From an uncultured Eubacteriales bacterium (GTDB taxonomy: Bacteria; Bacillota; Clostridia; Oscillospirales; Oscillospiraceae): a stretch of DNA of 36,788 bases. Made by a program: the position numbers and the translations under genes. Below the pieces are notes generated by a model. The model was not told the origin of the DNA. It did no database searches and saw only the letters and a list, made by a program, of their open reading frames with translations. Of the stretch, positions 1 through 7,459 are shown piece by piece (position 1 is the stretch's first letter; every line of letters begins with the position of its first letter). The stretch lies in contig URQY01000012.1 in NCBI GenBank assembly GCA_900550165.1, positions 1 to 36,788 of the forward strand. The letters run 5' to 3'.

Positions 1-56
1 AGTTCTGGAATCAGGGCCGCACGCAGGAGATCAAGGAGCGCGTGCTGCACCTGTAA
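1..56 (+). CDS. nrdD: Anaerobic ribonucleoside-triphosphate reductase, C-terminal end (partial)
   Basis: Only the last 18 codons are inside the window, ending in TAA at 54-56; the visible peptide is FWNQGRTQEIKERVLHL. The WN-x-GR-x-x-E-x-x-x-R pattern resembles the extreme C terminus of class III (anaerobic) ribonucleotide reductases, which reduce ribonucleoside triphosphates to deoxyribonucleotides using a glycyl radical. The activating enzyme gene nrdG lies 1.3 kb downstream on the same strand, which supports the call. A strong terminator follows directly, so nrdD and nrdG are probably separate transcripts. The glycyl-radical and zinc-binding parts are outside the window, so the identification rests on a short tail plus context. 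Confidence 0.6.
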   Translation, partial: FWNQGRTQEIKERVLHL

Positions 57-81
57 GGGAAAATACAAACTGCCGAATTCA

Positions 82-119
82 CCCTCTGCGCGGGTACTTC
101 CCCGTGCAGAGGGCCTTTT
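82..119 (+). terminator. Rho-independent terminator after nrdD
   Basis: CCCTCTGCGCGGG (83-95) pairs with CCCCGTGCAGAGGG (100-113) around a short loop, followed by CC and TTTT. It lies 26 bases after the nrdD stop. Confidence 0.8.
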
Positions 120-356
120 GTCGTCCGGCCAATACCGTCGCGTGCAGACGCATTCCTTTCGCTCCGGTCATGCGGCCGGTCACGATCATCCTTTTGCACA
201 CAGTCGCGCACGCGCATTTGGTCAAAACGCCAAAATCTCGTTTTTTTCTTCAAAAAAGTGAGAAAATGGAGCCCTTTTTGCGTCTAATGAGTAAACGCCC
301 TTTGCCGCGGTGCATCCACCGCGCAAAATGAGAGAGAAGAGAGGAAGAAAAACGAT
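120..356. other. Intergenic region before the VanW gene
   Basis: No gene is visible here. A T-rich then A-rich stretch lies at 240-265. A leader hairpin at 301-327 pairs TTTG-C-CGCGGTG with CACCGCG-CAAA around the loop CATC, with one bulged C. It ends 30 bases before the VanW start. I could not find a convincing -35/-10 pair. Confidence 0.4.
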
Positions 357-1187
357 ATGCAGCGCAGGCTGTTTTGCGAGCTCTCGCCGCTCGCGTACCG
401 CATTTCGATCAAAAAAAGCTGCGCGCTCCGCACGCTGCGGGACTGCACAGCCGGCGAGCACTTTTCCAAAGCGCGCGTGGAAGCGCCGCTTCCCGCACTC
501 ATCTGCCGGCACAACTCCCTCATCCGCCGCACGCTCGGCGAGGTCGACCCCGTGCTGCAGGACAACAAGGCGGTCAATCTTGCGCTTGCCGCGCCGAGGA
601 TCAACGGCATTCTCATTCGCCCCGGCGAAACATTTTCATTCTGGCGTCTTGTCGGGCCGCCAAGCGCCGCACGCGGCTACCGCACAGGTCTCGTCATCGC
701 CAACGCGCAGACCGGCACGGCCGTCGGCGGCGGGATGTGCCAGTTCAGCAACCTTATCCACTGGATGGTGCTCCATTCACCGCTGACCATCATTGAGCAG
801 CACCACCACGACCAGTTCGATCTGTTCCCCGACTTTGGCCGTCAGGTTCCGTTCGGCACCGGAACATCGATCTTCTACAATTACCTCGACTACCGCTTCC
901 GCAACGATACGGAGCAGACCTATCAGCTCCTTGTCCGCACGACGGACACCCACCTGTGCGGCGAGCTGCGTGCGGAGTCGCCGCTTGCAGTCAAATACCA
1001 CATTACAGCAGAAAACGAGCATTTTGTCCGCGAGGGCGGTGTCGTCTACCGCTGCGGCGAGGTGTACCGCAGCAAAGTGGACAAATCCACCGGCAGCGTG
1101 CTCTCGCGCGAGCTGCTGCGGCGCAATCACGCCCGCGTGCTCTACGATACGGCAGGGCTGGACATCCAGGGGGACGAGGCAAAGTAA
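357..1187 (+). CDS. VanW family protein
   Basis: A 276-residue protein with the VanW domain at about residues 60-190. The diagnostic core is visible: NGILIRPGETFSFW, then GYRTGLVIANAQ, GGGMCQFSNLIH and a following His-rich stretch (IEQHHHDQ). VanW was named for an accessory gene of the vanB glycopeptide-resistance cluster. Its biochemical role is unknown, and homologues are widespread in Clostridia without resistance genes. No van ligase, dehydrogenase or peptidase genes are nearby, so resistance should not be inferred. There is no evident signal peptide or membrane segment. The ATG at 357 follows GAGGAAG (341-347). It sits between the nrdD end and nrdG but is bounded by terminator-like hairpins on both sides. 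Confidence 0.85.
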   Translation: MQRRLFCELSPLAYRISIKKSCALRTLRDCTAGEHFSKARVEAPLPALICRHNSLIRRTLGEVDPVLQDNKAVNLALAAPRINGILIRPGETFSFWRLVGPPSAARGYRTGLVIANAQTGTAVGGGMCQFSNLIHWMVLHSPLTIIEQHHHDQFDLFPDFGRQVPFGTGTSIFYNYLDYRFRNDTEQTYQLLVRTTDTHLCGELRAESPLAVKYHITAENEHFVREGGVVYRCGEVYRSKVDKSTGSVLSRELLRRNHARVLYDTAGLDIQGDEAK

Positions 1188-1243
1188 AAAGAGATGCCGC
1201 CGTCTGCCGGCGTGCAGGGTCTGCCCTGCGGCAGGTTCTCTTT
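1188..1243 (+). terminator. Probable terminator after the VanW gene
   Basis: AAAGAGA (1188-1194) can pair with TCTCTTT (1237-1243), enclosing an inner GC-rich hairpin (CTGCC...GGCAG with TGCAGGG/CCCTGC). The T tract is short, so termination may be partial. Confidence 0.5.
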
Positions 1244-1267
1244 CCATTCCCCCGCCCGAAACAGTGA

Positions 1268-1296
1268 TGGACAAGCCCGCCGGCAAATGCTATAAT
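1268..1296 (+). promoter_or_regulatory. nrdG promoter
   Basis: TGGACA (1268-1273), a 17-base spacer and TATAAT (1291-1296): a good sigma-A type promoter placing the transcript start about 35 bases before the nrdG GTG codon. Confidence 0.7.
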
Positions 1297-1338
1297 GCCA
1301 GATGTTCAGACTCTATTCCACCAAGGAGGAATGCCGTC

Positions 1339-1872
1339 GTGCACTATGGTGAGATCAAAAACTGTGACATTGCCAACGGAGAGGGCGTGCGCGTCTCCCT
1401 GTTCGTCTCCGGGTGTACCAATCACTGCGAAAACTGCTTTCAGCCCCAGACGTGGGACTTCTGCTACGGCAAGCCCTTCACGGATGAAACGGAGCAAGCG
1501 CTCCTGACGATGCTCGCCCCCGGCTATATCAACGGCCTCACGCTGCTCGGCGGCGAGCCGTTCGAGCCGGACAATCAGCGCGCGCTGCTGCCGTTCCTGC
1601 ACCGCGTGCGGCGCGAGCTGCCGCAGAAGACCATCTGGTCGTTCTCGGGCTTCACGTGGGAGGAGCTGCACGATCCGGCCGCATATCCGCGCTGCGAGGC
1701 AACGGACGAGCTGCTGTCCCTGCTCGACGTTTTAGTCGACGGGCGGTATGTGGACGCGCTGCACGATATCTCGCTGCGCTTTCGCGGCTCGTCGAACCAG
1801 CGCATCATCGACGTGCCGAAAACGCTGCGCTCCGGCGTGCTGACGCTCTGGGACGAGCGCGCGAACATCTGA
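1339..1872 (+). CDS. nrdG: Anaerobic ribonucleoside-triphosphate reductase activating protein
   Basis: A 177-residue radical SAM enzyme that installs the glycyl radical on NrdD under anaerobic conditions. The N terminus carries the Fe-S cluster motif C26-x3-C30-x2-C33 (SGCTNHCENC), followed by FQPQTWDF. LTLLGGEPFEP corresponds to the GGE SAM-binding motif. The length is normal for NrdG (about 150-180). The start is taken as GTG at 1339 because AAGGAGG (1323-1329) lies 9 bases upstream and the protein then begins HYGEIKNCD, as in the family; no in-frame ATG fits. It has its own promoter at 1268-1296. It is separated from nrdD by the VanW gene, whereas nrdD and nrdG are usually adjacent. Confidence 0.92.
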   Translation: MHYGEIKNCDIANGEGVRVSLFVSGCTNHCENCFQPQTWDFCYGKPFTDETEQALLTMLAPGYINGLTLLGGEPFEPDNQRALLPFLHRVRRELPQKTIWSFSGFTWEELHDPAAYPRCEATDELLSLLDVLVDGRYVDALHDISLRFRGSSNQRIIDVPKTLRSGVLTLWDERANI

Positions 1873-1929
1873 GGAAAACGCGACAAAACAGTTCTTTCCA
1901 TTGTTCGCCATTTTTTAACATTTCCCCAC

Positions 1930-1958
1930 TTGCAATTCAAAAAGCACTGTGTTATATT
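1930..1958 (+). promoter_or_regulatory. Promoter of the DUF6110/P-type ATPase pair
   Basis: TTGCAA (1930-1935), a 17-base spacer and TATATT (1953-1958) lie about 57 bases upstream of the small-protein start. AGGAGG at 1999-2004 provides the ribosome binding site. Confidence 0.7.
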
Positions 1959-2014
1959 GTGCAGGAAATTGAAAAACATCTCGTTTTACAAAATCGACAG
2001 GAGGTTTTTACACA

Positions 2015-2284
2015 ATGAAACATCTCGGTTTATTTGCAGCCGGCGTGCTGTTTGGCACCGCCGGTCTCAAGATCCTTTCCAGCAAGGATGCCAAAAAGGT
2101 CTACTCTCACACCACCGCCGCGGTGCTGCGTGCCAAGGACTGCGTGATGCAGGCCGTGACCACTGTCCGTGAAGACGCCGAAGACGTCTACGCCGACGCC
2201 AAGGACATCAACGAGCGCCGCGCAGCGGAGGAGGACGCCGGAGTCATCGAAGATGCGTCCGAAGAGGAAAAGGCGGACGAATAA
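2015..2284 (+). CDS. DUF6110 family small membrane protein
   Basis: An 89-residue protein. Residues 1-22 form a short hydrophobic segment rich in Gly and Ala (LFAAGVLFGTAG). The basic stretch SSKDAKKVYSHTT follows, and the C-terminal half is acidic and probably helical (EDAEDVYADAKDINERR, ending EEEKADE). This matches the DUF6110 family as I know it: small proteins of unknown function found in Clostridia next to P-type ATPase genes. It directly precedes such an ATPase and likely shares its promoter. Topology suggests an N-terminal membrane anchor with a charged tail, compatible with an accessory or regulatory subunit. That role is inferred only from the gene pairing. No metal-binding Cys or His cluster is visible. 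Confidence 0.75.
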   Translation: MKHLGLFAAGVLFGTAGLKILSSKDAKKVYSHTTAAVLRAKDCVMQAVTTVREDAEDVYADAKDINERRAAEEDAGVIEDASEEEKADE

Positions 2285-2291
2285 CGCACCG

Positions 2292-2314
2292 GAGAGCCGC
2301 GAAACGCGGCTCTC
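2292..2314 (+). promoter_or_regulatory. Intercistronic hairpin between DUF6110 and ATPase genes
   Basis: GAGAGCCGCG pairs perfectly with CGCGGCTCTC around the loop AAA, followed by the moderately T-rich GTTTATTCTT. It lies 8 bases after the DUF6110 stop and 27 bases before the ATPase start. It may be a partial terminator or a transcript-stabilising stem that sets the ratio of the two products. Confidence 0.6.
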
Positions 2315-2341
2315 GTTTATTCTTAAAGGAGTCGATACCCA

Positions 2342-4441
2342 ATGAAGTGCAAAATTTTGCATGAATCCGCAGGCCGGATGCGCGTGCATCTCGCCTGCCG
2401 CCGCATGACGCTGCGCCAGGCGGATGTTTTGGAATACTATCTGCGCAATGTTGACGGCGTTTCCGAGGTCGCGGTCTACGACCGCACACAGGACGCCGTG
2501 ATCGCCTACCGCGCGGACCGCGCCGCGCTCATCCGGGCACTCGCGGCATTCTCGTTTGACAAGGCAGAGGCCATGGACCTCGTGCCGGACCACACCTCCC
2601 GGGCGCTGAACCGCGAGTTTGAGGACAAGCTCTCCTGGACGGTCATCCGCCGCGTGTTCTCCAAGCTCTTCTTCCCGCTCCCGGTCACCACGGCGCTCGC
2701 CGTCTACCATTCCGTCAAGTATATCCGCGAGGGTCTCACCGCGCTGCTGCACGGCAAGCTCTCCGTCGCCGTGCTCGACGCCACCGCCGTCACCGTCTCG
2801 ATGGTGCGCGGCGACTTCCCGACGGCAAGCTCCGTGATGTTCATGCTCCGCCTCGGCGAAATTCTTGAGGACTGGACGCACAAGAAGTCCGTTGCCGATC
2901 TCGCCGGCGCGATGTCGCTCAATGTCGACCACGTCTGGCTCAAGACCGGCGAGACCGAGGTCCTTGTCCCCATCAGCGACGTCAAGGCGGGCGACCGCAT
3001 CGTTGTGCGCACCGGCAACCTCATCCCGCTCGACGGCAAGGTCGTCTCGGGCGAGGCGATGGTCAATCAGGCGTCGATGACGGGCGAGTCCATGCCCGTT
3101 CCCAAGCGCGAGGGCAGCCTTGTCTACGCAGGTACCGTCGCCGAAGAGGGCGAGTGCGTCATCTGCGTGGAAAAGGAGCTCGGCGGCGGCCGTTACGACC
3201 GCATCGTCAGGATGATTGAAGAGTCCGAAAAGCTCAAATCCACTGCCGAGGACAAGGCCTCCCGCCTTGCCGACCGGCTCGTGCCCTACACGCTCGGCGG
3301 CACCATCCTCACCTATCTCATCACGCGCAACGTCACCAAGATGCTCTCCGTTCTCATGGTCGACTTTTCCTGCGCGCTCAAGCTCTCCATGCCCATCGCG
3401 GTGCTCTCGGCCATGCGCGAGAGCAGCAGCCATCATATCTCCGTCAAGGGCGGACGCTTCCTCGAGGCCGTCGCGCAGGCGAACACCGTCGTCTTCGACA
3501 AGACCGGCACGCTCACCTATGCGACCCCCACCGTCGCGAAGATCGTCACCTTTGGCGGCAACGAAGAGAGCGAGATGCTGCGCCTTGCCGCGTGCCTGGA
3601 GGAACACTATCCGCACTCCATGGCCAACGCCGTGGTCGAGGAAGCCAAGGCCCGCGGCCTGACGCACGAGGAGTATCATTCCGAGGTGCAGTACATCGTC
3701 GCCCACGGCATTTCGAGCATGGTGGATGAGAAAAAGGTCCTCATCGGCAGCGCGCACTTTGTCTTCGAAGACGAGGGCTGCCGCATTCCCGCCGGCGAGC
3801 AGGCAAAGTTCGACACCCTGCCCGCCGAGTATTCCCACCTCTACCTCTGCATCGCCGGCGAGCTCGCCGCCGTCATCTGCGTCCACGACCCGCTGCGCAG
3901 GGAGGCGAAGGCCGCTGTGCAGGCGCTCCACGCGCTCGGCATCGACAAGATCGTGATGATGACCGGCGACAACCGCCGCACCGCCGAATCCGTCGCCGCC
4001 GAGGTCGGCGTGGACGAGGTCCATGCCGAGGTCCTGCCCGAGGATAAGGCCGCCTTCATCCGCAGCGAAAAGGCCGCGGGCCGCACCGTCATCATGATCG
4101 GCGACGGCGTGAACGATTCCCCCGCCCTGTCCGAGGCCGACGCTGGCATCGCCATTTCGACCGGCGCGGCCATCGCGCGCGAGATCGCCGATATCACCGT
4201 CGCGTCCGAGGACCTCTTCGCCCTCGTCACGCTGCGCAGGCTCAGCGAAGCGCTGATCGACCGCATCCACCGCAACTACCGCTTTATCGTGAGCTTCAAC
4301 TTCTCGCTCATCGTGCTCGGCGTGCTCGGCATCCTGCCGCCGACGACCTCGGCCCTGCTGCACAATATGTCCACGCTCGGCATCAGCCTCAAGAGCATGA
4401 CAAATCTGCTGCCCGAGGGCGAGCAAACCGACAACCGCTGA
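2342..4441 (+). CDS. P1B-like heavy-metal P-type ATPase with SCA membrane motif
   Basis: A 699-residue ATP-driven cation transporter of the inner membrane. Residues 1-75 form an HMA-like N-terminal domain without a CxxC metal site. Membrane helices lie around 105-175 and 315-360. Catalytic motifs are intact: TGES (247-250), phosphorylated Asp386 in DKTGTLT, a HYPHS version of the HP motif (422-426), TGDN (541-544) and GDGVND (587-592). In the sixth membrane helix, where P1B pumps carry CPC, CPH, SPC or TPC, the sequence is DFSCALKLSMP (341-351), with no proline beside the cysteine. The transported metal therefore cannot be assigned from known motifs. The start at 2342 follows AAAGGAG (2325-2331). 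It lies downstream of the DUF6110 gene and is closed by a terminator. Confidence 0.88.
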   Translation: MKCKILHESAGRMRVHLACRRMTLRQADVLEYYLRNVDGVSEVAVYDRTQDAVIAYRADRAALIRALAAFSFDKAEAMDLVPDHTSRALNREFEDKLSWTVIRRVFSKLFFPLPVTTALAVYHSVKYIREGLTALLHGKLSVAVLDATAVTVSMVRGDFPTASSVMFMLRLGEILEDWTHKKSVADLAGAMSLNVDHVWLKTGETEVLVPISDVKAGDRIVVRTGNLIPLDGKVVSGEAMVNQASMTGESMPVPKREGSLVYAGTVAEEGECVICVEKELGGGRYDRIVRMIEESEKLKSTAEDKASRLADRLVPYTLGGTILTYLITRNVTKMLSVLMVDFSCALKLSMPIAVLSAMRESSSHHISVKGGRFLEAVAQANTVVFDKTGTLTYATPTVAKIVTFGGNEESEMLRLAACLEEHYPHSMANAVVEEAKARGLTHEEYHSEVQYIVAHGISSMVDEKKVLIGSAHFVFEDEGCRIPAGEQAKFDTLPAEYSHLYLCIAGELAAVICVHDPLRREAKAAVQALHALGIDKIVMMTGDNRRTAESVAAEVGVDEVHAEVLPEDKAAFIRSEKAAGRTVIMIGDGVNDSPALSEADAGIAISTGAAIAREIADITVASEDLFALVTLRRLSEALIDRIHRNYRFIVSFNFSLIVLGVLGILPPTTSALLHNMSTLGISLKSMTNLLPEGEQTDNR

Positions 4442-4451
4442 TCTTCCCAGC

Positions 4452-4487
4452 AAAAATGCTCCGTACCGGGTGGTACGGAGCATTTTT
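4452..4487. terminator. Bidirectional terminator between convergent genes
   Basis: A 16-bp perfect stem (4452-4467 with 4472-4487) whose arms begin with A5 and end with T5, loop GGGT. It serves the ATPase gene on the plus strand and the oxidoreductase pseudogene on the minus strand. Confidence 0.9.
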
Positions 4488-4495
4488 CTTTTCGC

Positions 4496-5047
4496 TTATG
4501 CAAGGCCGTAGGCGCTGATGGCGTCGCTGACGAGCTTCTCCGCGTCCGCGCCCTCGATATCGAGGTTTTCGGCCATCAGGAGCTTCACCCTCGGGATGCC
4601 GAAGCAGTCCTGCGCGATGGTCTTCCAGTATTCATAGCCAAATCGCCCGTCGAACGGCCCGCCCGAGGTCGTGACGTAGGAAAGCTCGCTCGCGCGGCAC
4701 AAGCCGACGGGCTGCCCCGCGTCGCTGTATTTCGTCACGATGCCCGTGACATAGATATTTTCCAGATATACCTTGAGCTGCGCGGGGAACGACAGGTCCC
4801 ACAGCGGCGCGGCGATGACGATCTTATCCGCCGCGGCAAACTGCCGCGCATAGCGGAACATTTCGTCGTCATACCGCTTTTCCGCCAGCAGCGCGTCGCG
4901 CCTTGCGATGTCCTCGCGTCCCAGCGGATGCAGCGGCTCATCATAAAGGCGCAGCTCCTCTCAATCACCCGAGGTTTTCAGCAGCGCGCGGGCCAGCCTT
5001 TCCGTGCGCGAAGCCTCGCGCGGGCAGCAGTTGATAAAAAGTGTCAT
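4496..5047 (-). pseudogene. NAD(P)H-dependent oxidoreductase (flavodoxin-like fold), interrupted by in-frame TGA
   Basis: Reading from ATG at 5047 gives MTLFINCCPREASRTERLAR... for 28 codons, then TGA (4961-4963), then EELRLYDEPLHPLGRED... without further break to the stop at 4496. The restored product would be 183 residues, the normal size of the flavodoxin-like quinone reductase/azoreductase family, which uses FMN and NAD(P)H. Family features include the N-terminal FMN-phosphate-loop region (NCCPREASRT), APLWDLSFPAQLKVYLE and YVTTSGGPF. RBS AAGGTGAGAGG precedes the ATG, 9 bases after the stop of the PAP2-family gene. A shorter product from the internal ATG at 4861 (121 residues) would lack the FMN phosphate-binding loop. 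A nonsense mutation or a sequencing error are the simplest explanations. Confidence 0.8.
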
Positions 5048-5056
5048 CCTCTCACC

Positions 5057-5521
5057 TTAAAAAACGCAAGAATACAGCAAAACCGCGTTCACGATGCCAA
5101 GCAAAATGCCCGCGATGACCTGAAGCGGCGTGTGGCCGACGAATTCCTTGAGCTTCGCGTCCGGCAGCTTTTCCTCCGACGTGAGCACATTGAACGCCTC
5201 GACGATATCGTTGATGATGGCCGCCTGCTTGCCGGTCTCGAGCCGGACGCCCATCGCGTCCTTGCACACGACGATGGCAAAAACGAGCGCAATGGCAAAC
5301 TCGAACGAGCCAAGCCCGTAGACAAGCGCCGCTGCCGTCGCGAGCGACGAGACCGTGGCCGAATGGCCGCTCGGCATCCCGCCGTCGCCGACAAGACGCG
5401 TAAAGTCGACTCTCTTTGTCACAATGGCATGAAGGATCGTCTTGATGAGCTGCGCCCAAAACCAGGACGAGAGTGCCACGAGCAAAAATCCGTTCGACAG
5501 CAATTCCTGAAACCAATTCAT
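5057..5521 (-). CDS. Divergent PAP2 family membrane protein (DUF212/YuiD-like)
   Basis: A 154-residue protein with about four membrane helices. The motif GDGGMPSGHSATVSSLATA (about 46-64) is the PSGH phosphatase signature, and the later GHTPLQVIAGILLG supplies the second conserved His. This is the short divergent branch of the PAP2/acid phosphatase superfamily (COG1963), thought to act on lipid phosphates; the substrate is unknown. The start at 5521 is preceded by GGAAG and a good promoter (5572-5599). The stop is 9 bases before the start of the oxidoreductase pseudogene, so the two form one minus-strand transcript. Confidence 0.88.
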   Translation of the reverse strand: MNWFQELLSNGFLLVALSSWFWAQLIKTILHAIVTKRVDFTRLVGDGGMPSGHSATVSSLATAAALVYGLGSFEFAIALVFAIVVCKDAMGVRLETGKQAAIINDIVEAFNVLTSEEKLPDAKLKEFVGHTPLQVIAGILLGIVNAVLLYSCVF

Positions 5522-5571
5522 CGCATCTTCCGCTTCCCTTCACGGTGGGCCGCAGCCCCTTGATGCTCCTT

Positions 5572-5599
5572 ATTATACCATCGTTTTCTCCCGCGGCAA
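5572..5599 (-). promoter_or_regulatory. Promoter of the PAP2-family/oxidoreductase unit
   Basis: On the minus strand TTGCCG (5594-5599), a 16-base spacer and TATAAT (5572-5577), about 50 bases upstream of the ATG at 5521. Confidence 0.65.
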
Positions 5600-5633
5600 T
5601 AAACTTTCCTTTAACTTCTTTCTCAAAAATTTG

Positions 5634-5668
5634 AAAGCGCTGTGACCAAGGGCCGGTCACAGCGCTTT
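5634..5668 (-). terminator. Terminator after the ABC exporter operon
   Basis: A 14-bp stem, AAAGCGCTGTGACC (5634-5647) with GGTCACAGCGCTTT (5655-5668), 10 bases after the stop of the ABC gene. In the minus direction it is followed by TTTCAAATTTTTG. Confidence 0.8.
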
Positions 5669-5677
5669 TTCTGTTTT

Positions 5678-7444
5678 TTACGATGCCTGCGCAAACTGGC
5701 TGTTGTAGAGCTCGGCGTAGAAGCCGCCCTGCTCCATCAGCTGCTCGTGCGTACCGCTTTCGATGACGTCGCCGTCGCGCATCACCAAGATGAGGTCGGC
5801 ATTTTTGATCGTCGACAGGCGGTGGGCGATGACAAAGCTCGTCCGGCCCTTCGTCAGCTCGTCCATGGCGCACTGAATGAGCAGCTCGGTGCGCGTATCG
5901 ACCGAGGACGTGGCCTCGTCCAGAATGAGCATCGGCGCGTTCTGCAGCATCGCACGGGCGATGGTCAGCAGCTGCTTCTGTCCTGCCGAAATGGTCGTGC
6001 TCTCGCTGAGCACGGTGTCGAAGCCCTGCGGCAGCGAGTGAACAAATTTGTCAAGTCCACAGGCCTTGCACACTGCCTCAAGCTGCTCATCCGTGATGCC
6101 CTCCATGTTGTAGACAAGATTCTCGCGGATCGTGCCCTCAAAGAGCCAGGTATCCTGCAAGACCATGCCGAAGAGCCGGTGGACATCCGGGCGGCGCAGG
6201 TCGGTCGTCGGCACGCCGTCGATCGTGATGCGGCCGCTGTTCACCTCGAAAAAGCGCATGAGGAGATTGACCATCGTAGTCTTGCCCGCACCTGTGGGGC
6301 CGACGATGGCGACCTTTTGCCCCGGATGGACCTCGGCAGAGAAGTCCTTGATGATAATCTTGTCGGGCGAATCGGGATAGCTGAAGCGCACGTGGTCGAA
6401 TGTCACCGCGCCGCGCACGGTCTCGAGCACTTCCGTCTTGTCGCTCTCGTCGCTCAGCTCCTCGCTCTCGAGGAAGTCGAAGATGCGGTGGGCAGAGGCG
6501 GAGGCGGTCTGCAAATTGGTCATGCCCTGCGCGATCTGCGTCAGCGGCGTGGTAAAGAGGCGCACATACAGGATGAACGACACGATAACGCCGAACTCGA
6601 TGGTGCCGTTGATGGCCAGCACCGAGCCGAACACGCACACGGCAACATAGGAGAGATTGCCGATGACGTTCATCAGCGGCTGCATCACGCCGGAGAGGAA
6701 CTGCGAGCGCCAGTTCGCGTCGTAGACCGCGGCGTTCAGGCCGTCGAAATGGTCCAGCACCTTGTCAACGGCGCGGCTGATGCGCACGACCTCGTGGCCG
6801 GAGTACATCTCCTCAACGTAGCCGTTGAGCTCGCCGAGGCTCTTCTGCCGCGCGGAGAAATAGCGCTGCGACTTGGACATGATGCCGACGATGAGCGCCA
6901 TGCCAAGGAGCGTGATGCACAGCGCGACAAGCGCCATGCGCCACTCGGTCACGAACATCATGATGAGGCAGCCGACAAACTGCGTCACGGCGCTGATGAT
7001 GGTCGGCAGGCTGTTCGTCAGTCCCTGCTGGAGCGTGGACACATCGTTCGTGATGCGGCTCAGGATATCGCCCTGCGAGGTGGTGTTGAAATACTTCTGC
7101 GGCACGCGGTTGATCTTTTCCGAGAGTTCTCCTCTCATGCGGTAGGACATTTTCAGCGTCACGACCGCCATGATATAGTGCTGGATGAAGCCAAAGAGCG
7201 CGCTCAGGCCGTAGATCACCGCAAGCACGACGCCGATCTTCGCGATGGCGGCAAGGTCGATGCCGGTGAACAGACCGTCGGACATGAGCGTTGCGATATC
7301 GCCGATCTTGTCGGGACCGATGATGGTCATAACGGCGCTCAGCGCCGCGAGCACCAGCGCAAGAACGATGATCCCCATGCTCGAGCGCATATAAGCGCCC
7401 GTGCGCTTGAGCGCGCCGACGGGATCGCTGTTTTTCTTTTTCAT
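5678..7444 (-). CDS. ABC exporter subunit, catalytically consensus half (BmrD/TM288-like)
   Basis: A 588-residue half-transporter: six-helix membrane domain (about 20-310) fused to an ATPase domain (345-585). Walker A is GPTGAGKTT (382-390). Walker B is MLILDEATSSVD with the catalytic Glu510. H541 is the switch His. The signature is degenerate, ISAGQ (485-489) instead of LSGGQ. This is the pattern of the canonical-Walker partner in heterodimeric type IV exporters such as TM287/288, LmrCD and BmrCD: its own ATP site pairs with the good signature of the partner, while its poor signature belongs to the inactive site. It probably exports drugs or lipid-like compounds. The start at 7444 is 15 bases after the partner's stop and begins MKKKNSDPVG. 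Confidence 0.93.
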   Translation of the reverse strand: MKKKNSDPVGALKRTGAYMRSSMGIIVLALVLAALSAVMTIIGPDKIGDIATLMSDGLFTGIDLAAIAKIGVVLAVIYGLSALFGFIQHYIMAVVTLKMSYRMRGELSEKINRVPQKYFNTTSQGDILSRITNDVSTLQQGLTNSLPTIISAVTQFVGCLIMMFVTEWRMALVALCITLLGMALIVGIMSKSQRYFSARQKSLGELNGYVEEMYSGHEVVRISRAVDKVLDHFDGLNAAVYDANWRSQFLSGVMQPLMNVIGNLSYVAVCVFGSVLAINGTIEFGVIVSFILYVRLFTTPLTQIAQGMTNLQTASASAHRIFDFLESEELSDESDKTEVLETVRGAVTFDHVRFSYPDSPDKIIIKDFSAEVHPGQKVAIVGPTGAGKTTMVNLLMRFFEVNSGRITIDGVPTTDLRRPDVHRLFGMVLQDTWLFEGTIRENLVYNMEGITDEQLEAVCKACGLDKFVHSLPQGFDTVLSESTTISAGQKQLLTIARAMLQNAPMLILDEATSSVDTRTELLIQCAMDELTKGRTSFVIAHRLSTIKNADLILVMRDGDVIESGTHEQLMEQGGFYAELYNSQFAQAS

Positions 7445-7459
7445 CTTTCCTCGCCTCCT

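Noticed and set aside
357..1187. Glycopeptide resistance from the VanW gene
   Set aside because: No vanA/B-type ligase, vanH, vanX or vanY gene is present; VanW alone occurs widely without resistance.
4961..4963. In-frame TGA of the oxidoreductase as a selenocysteine codon
   Set aside because: The position is not a redox-active site in this family, no bacterial SECIS-like stem is evident directly after the TGA, and no selenocysteine genes are in view. A nonsense mutation or base error is simpler.
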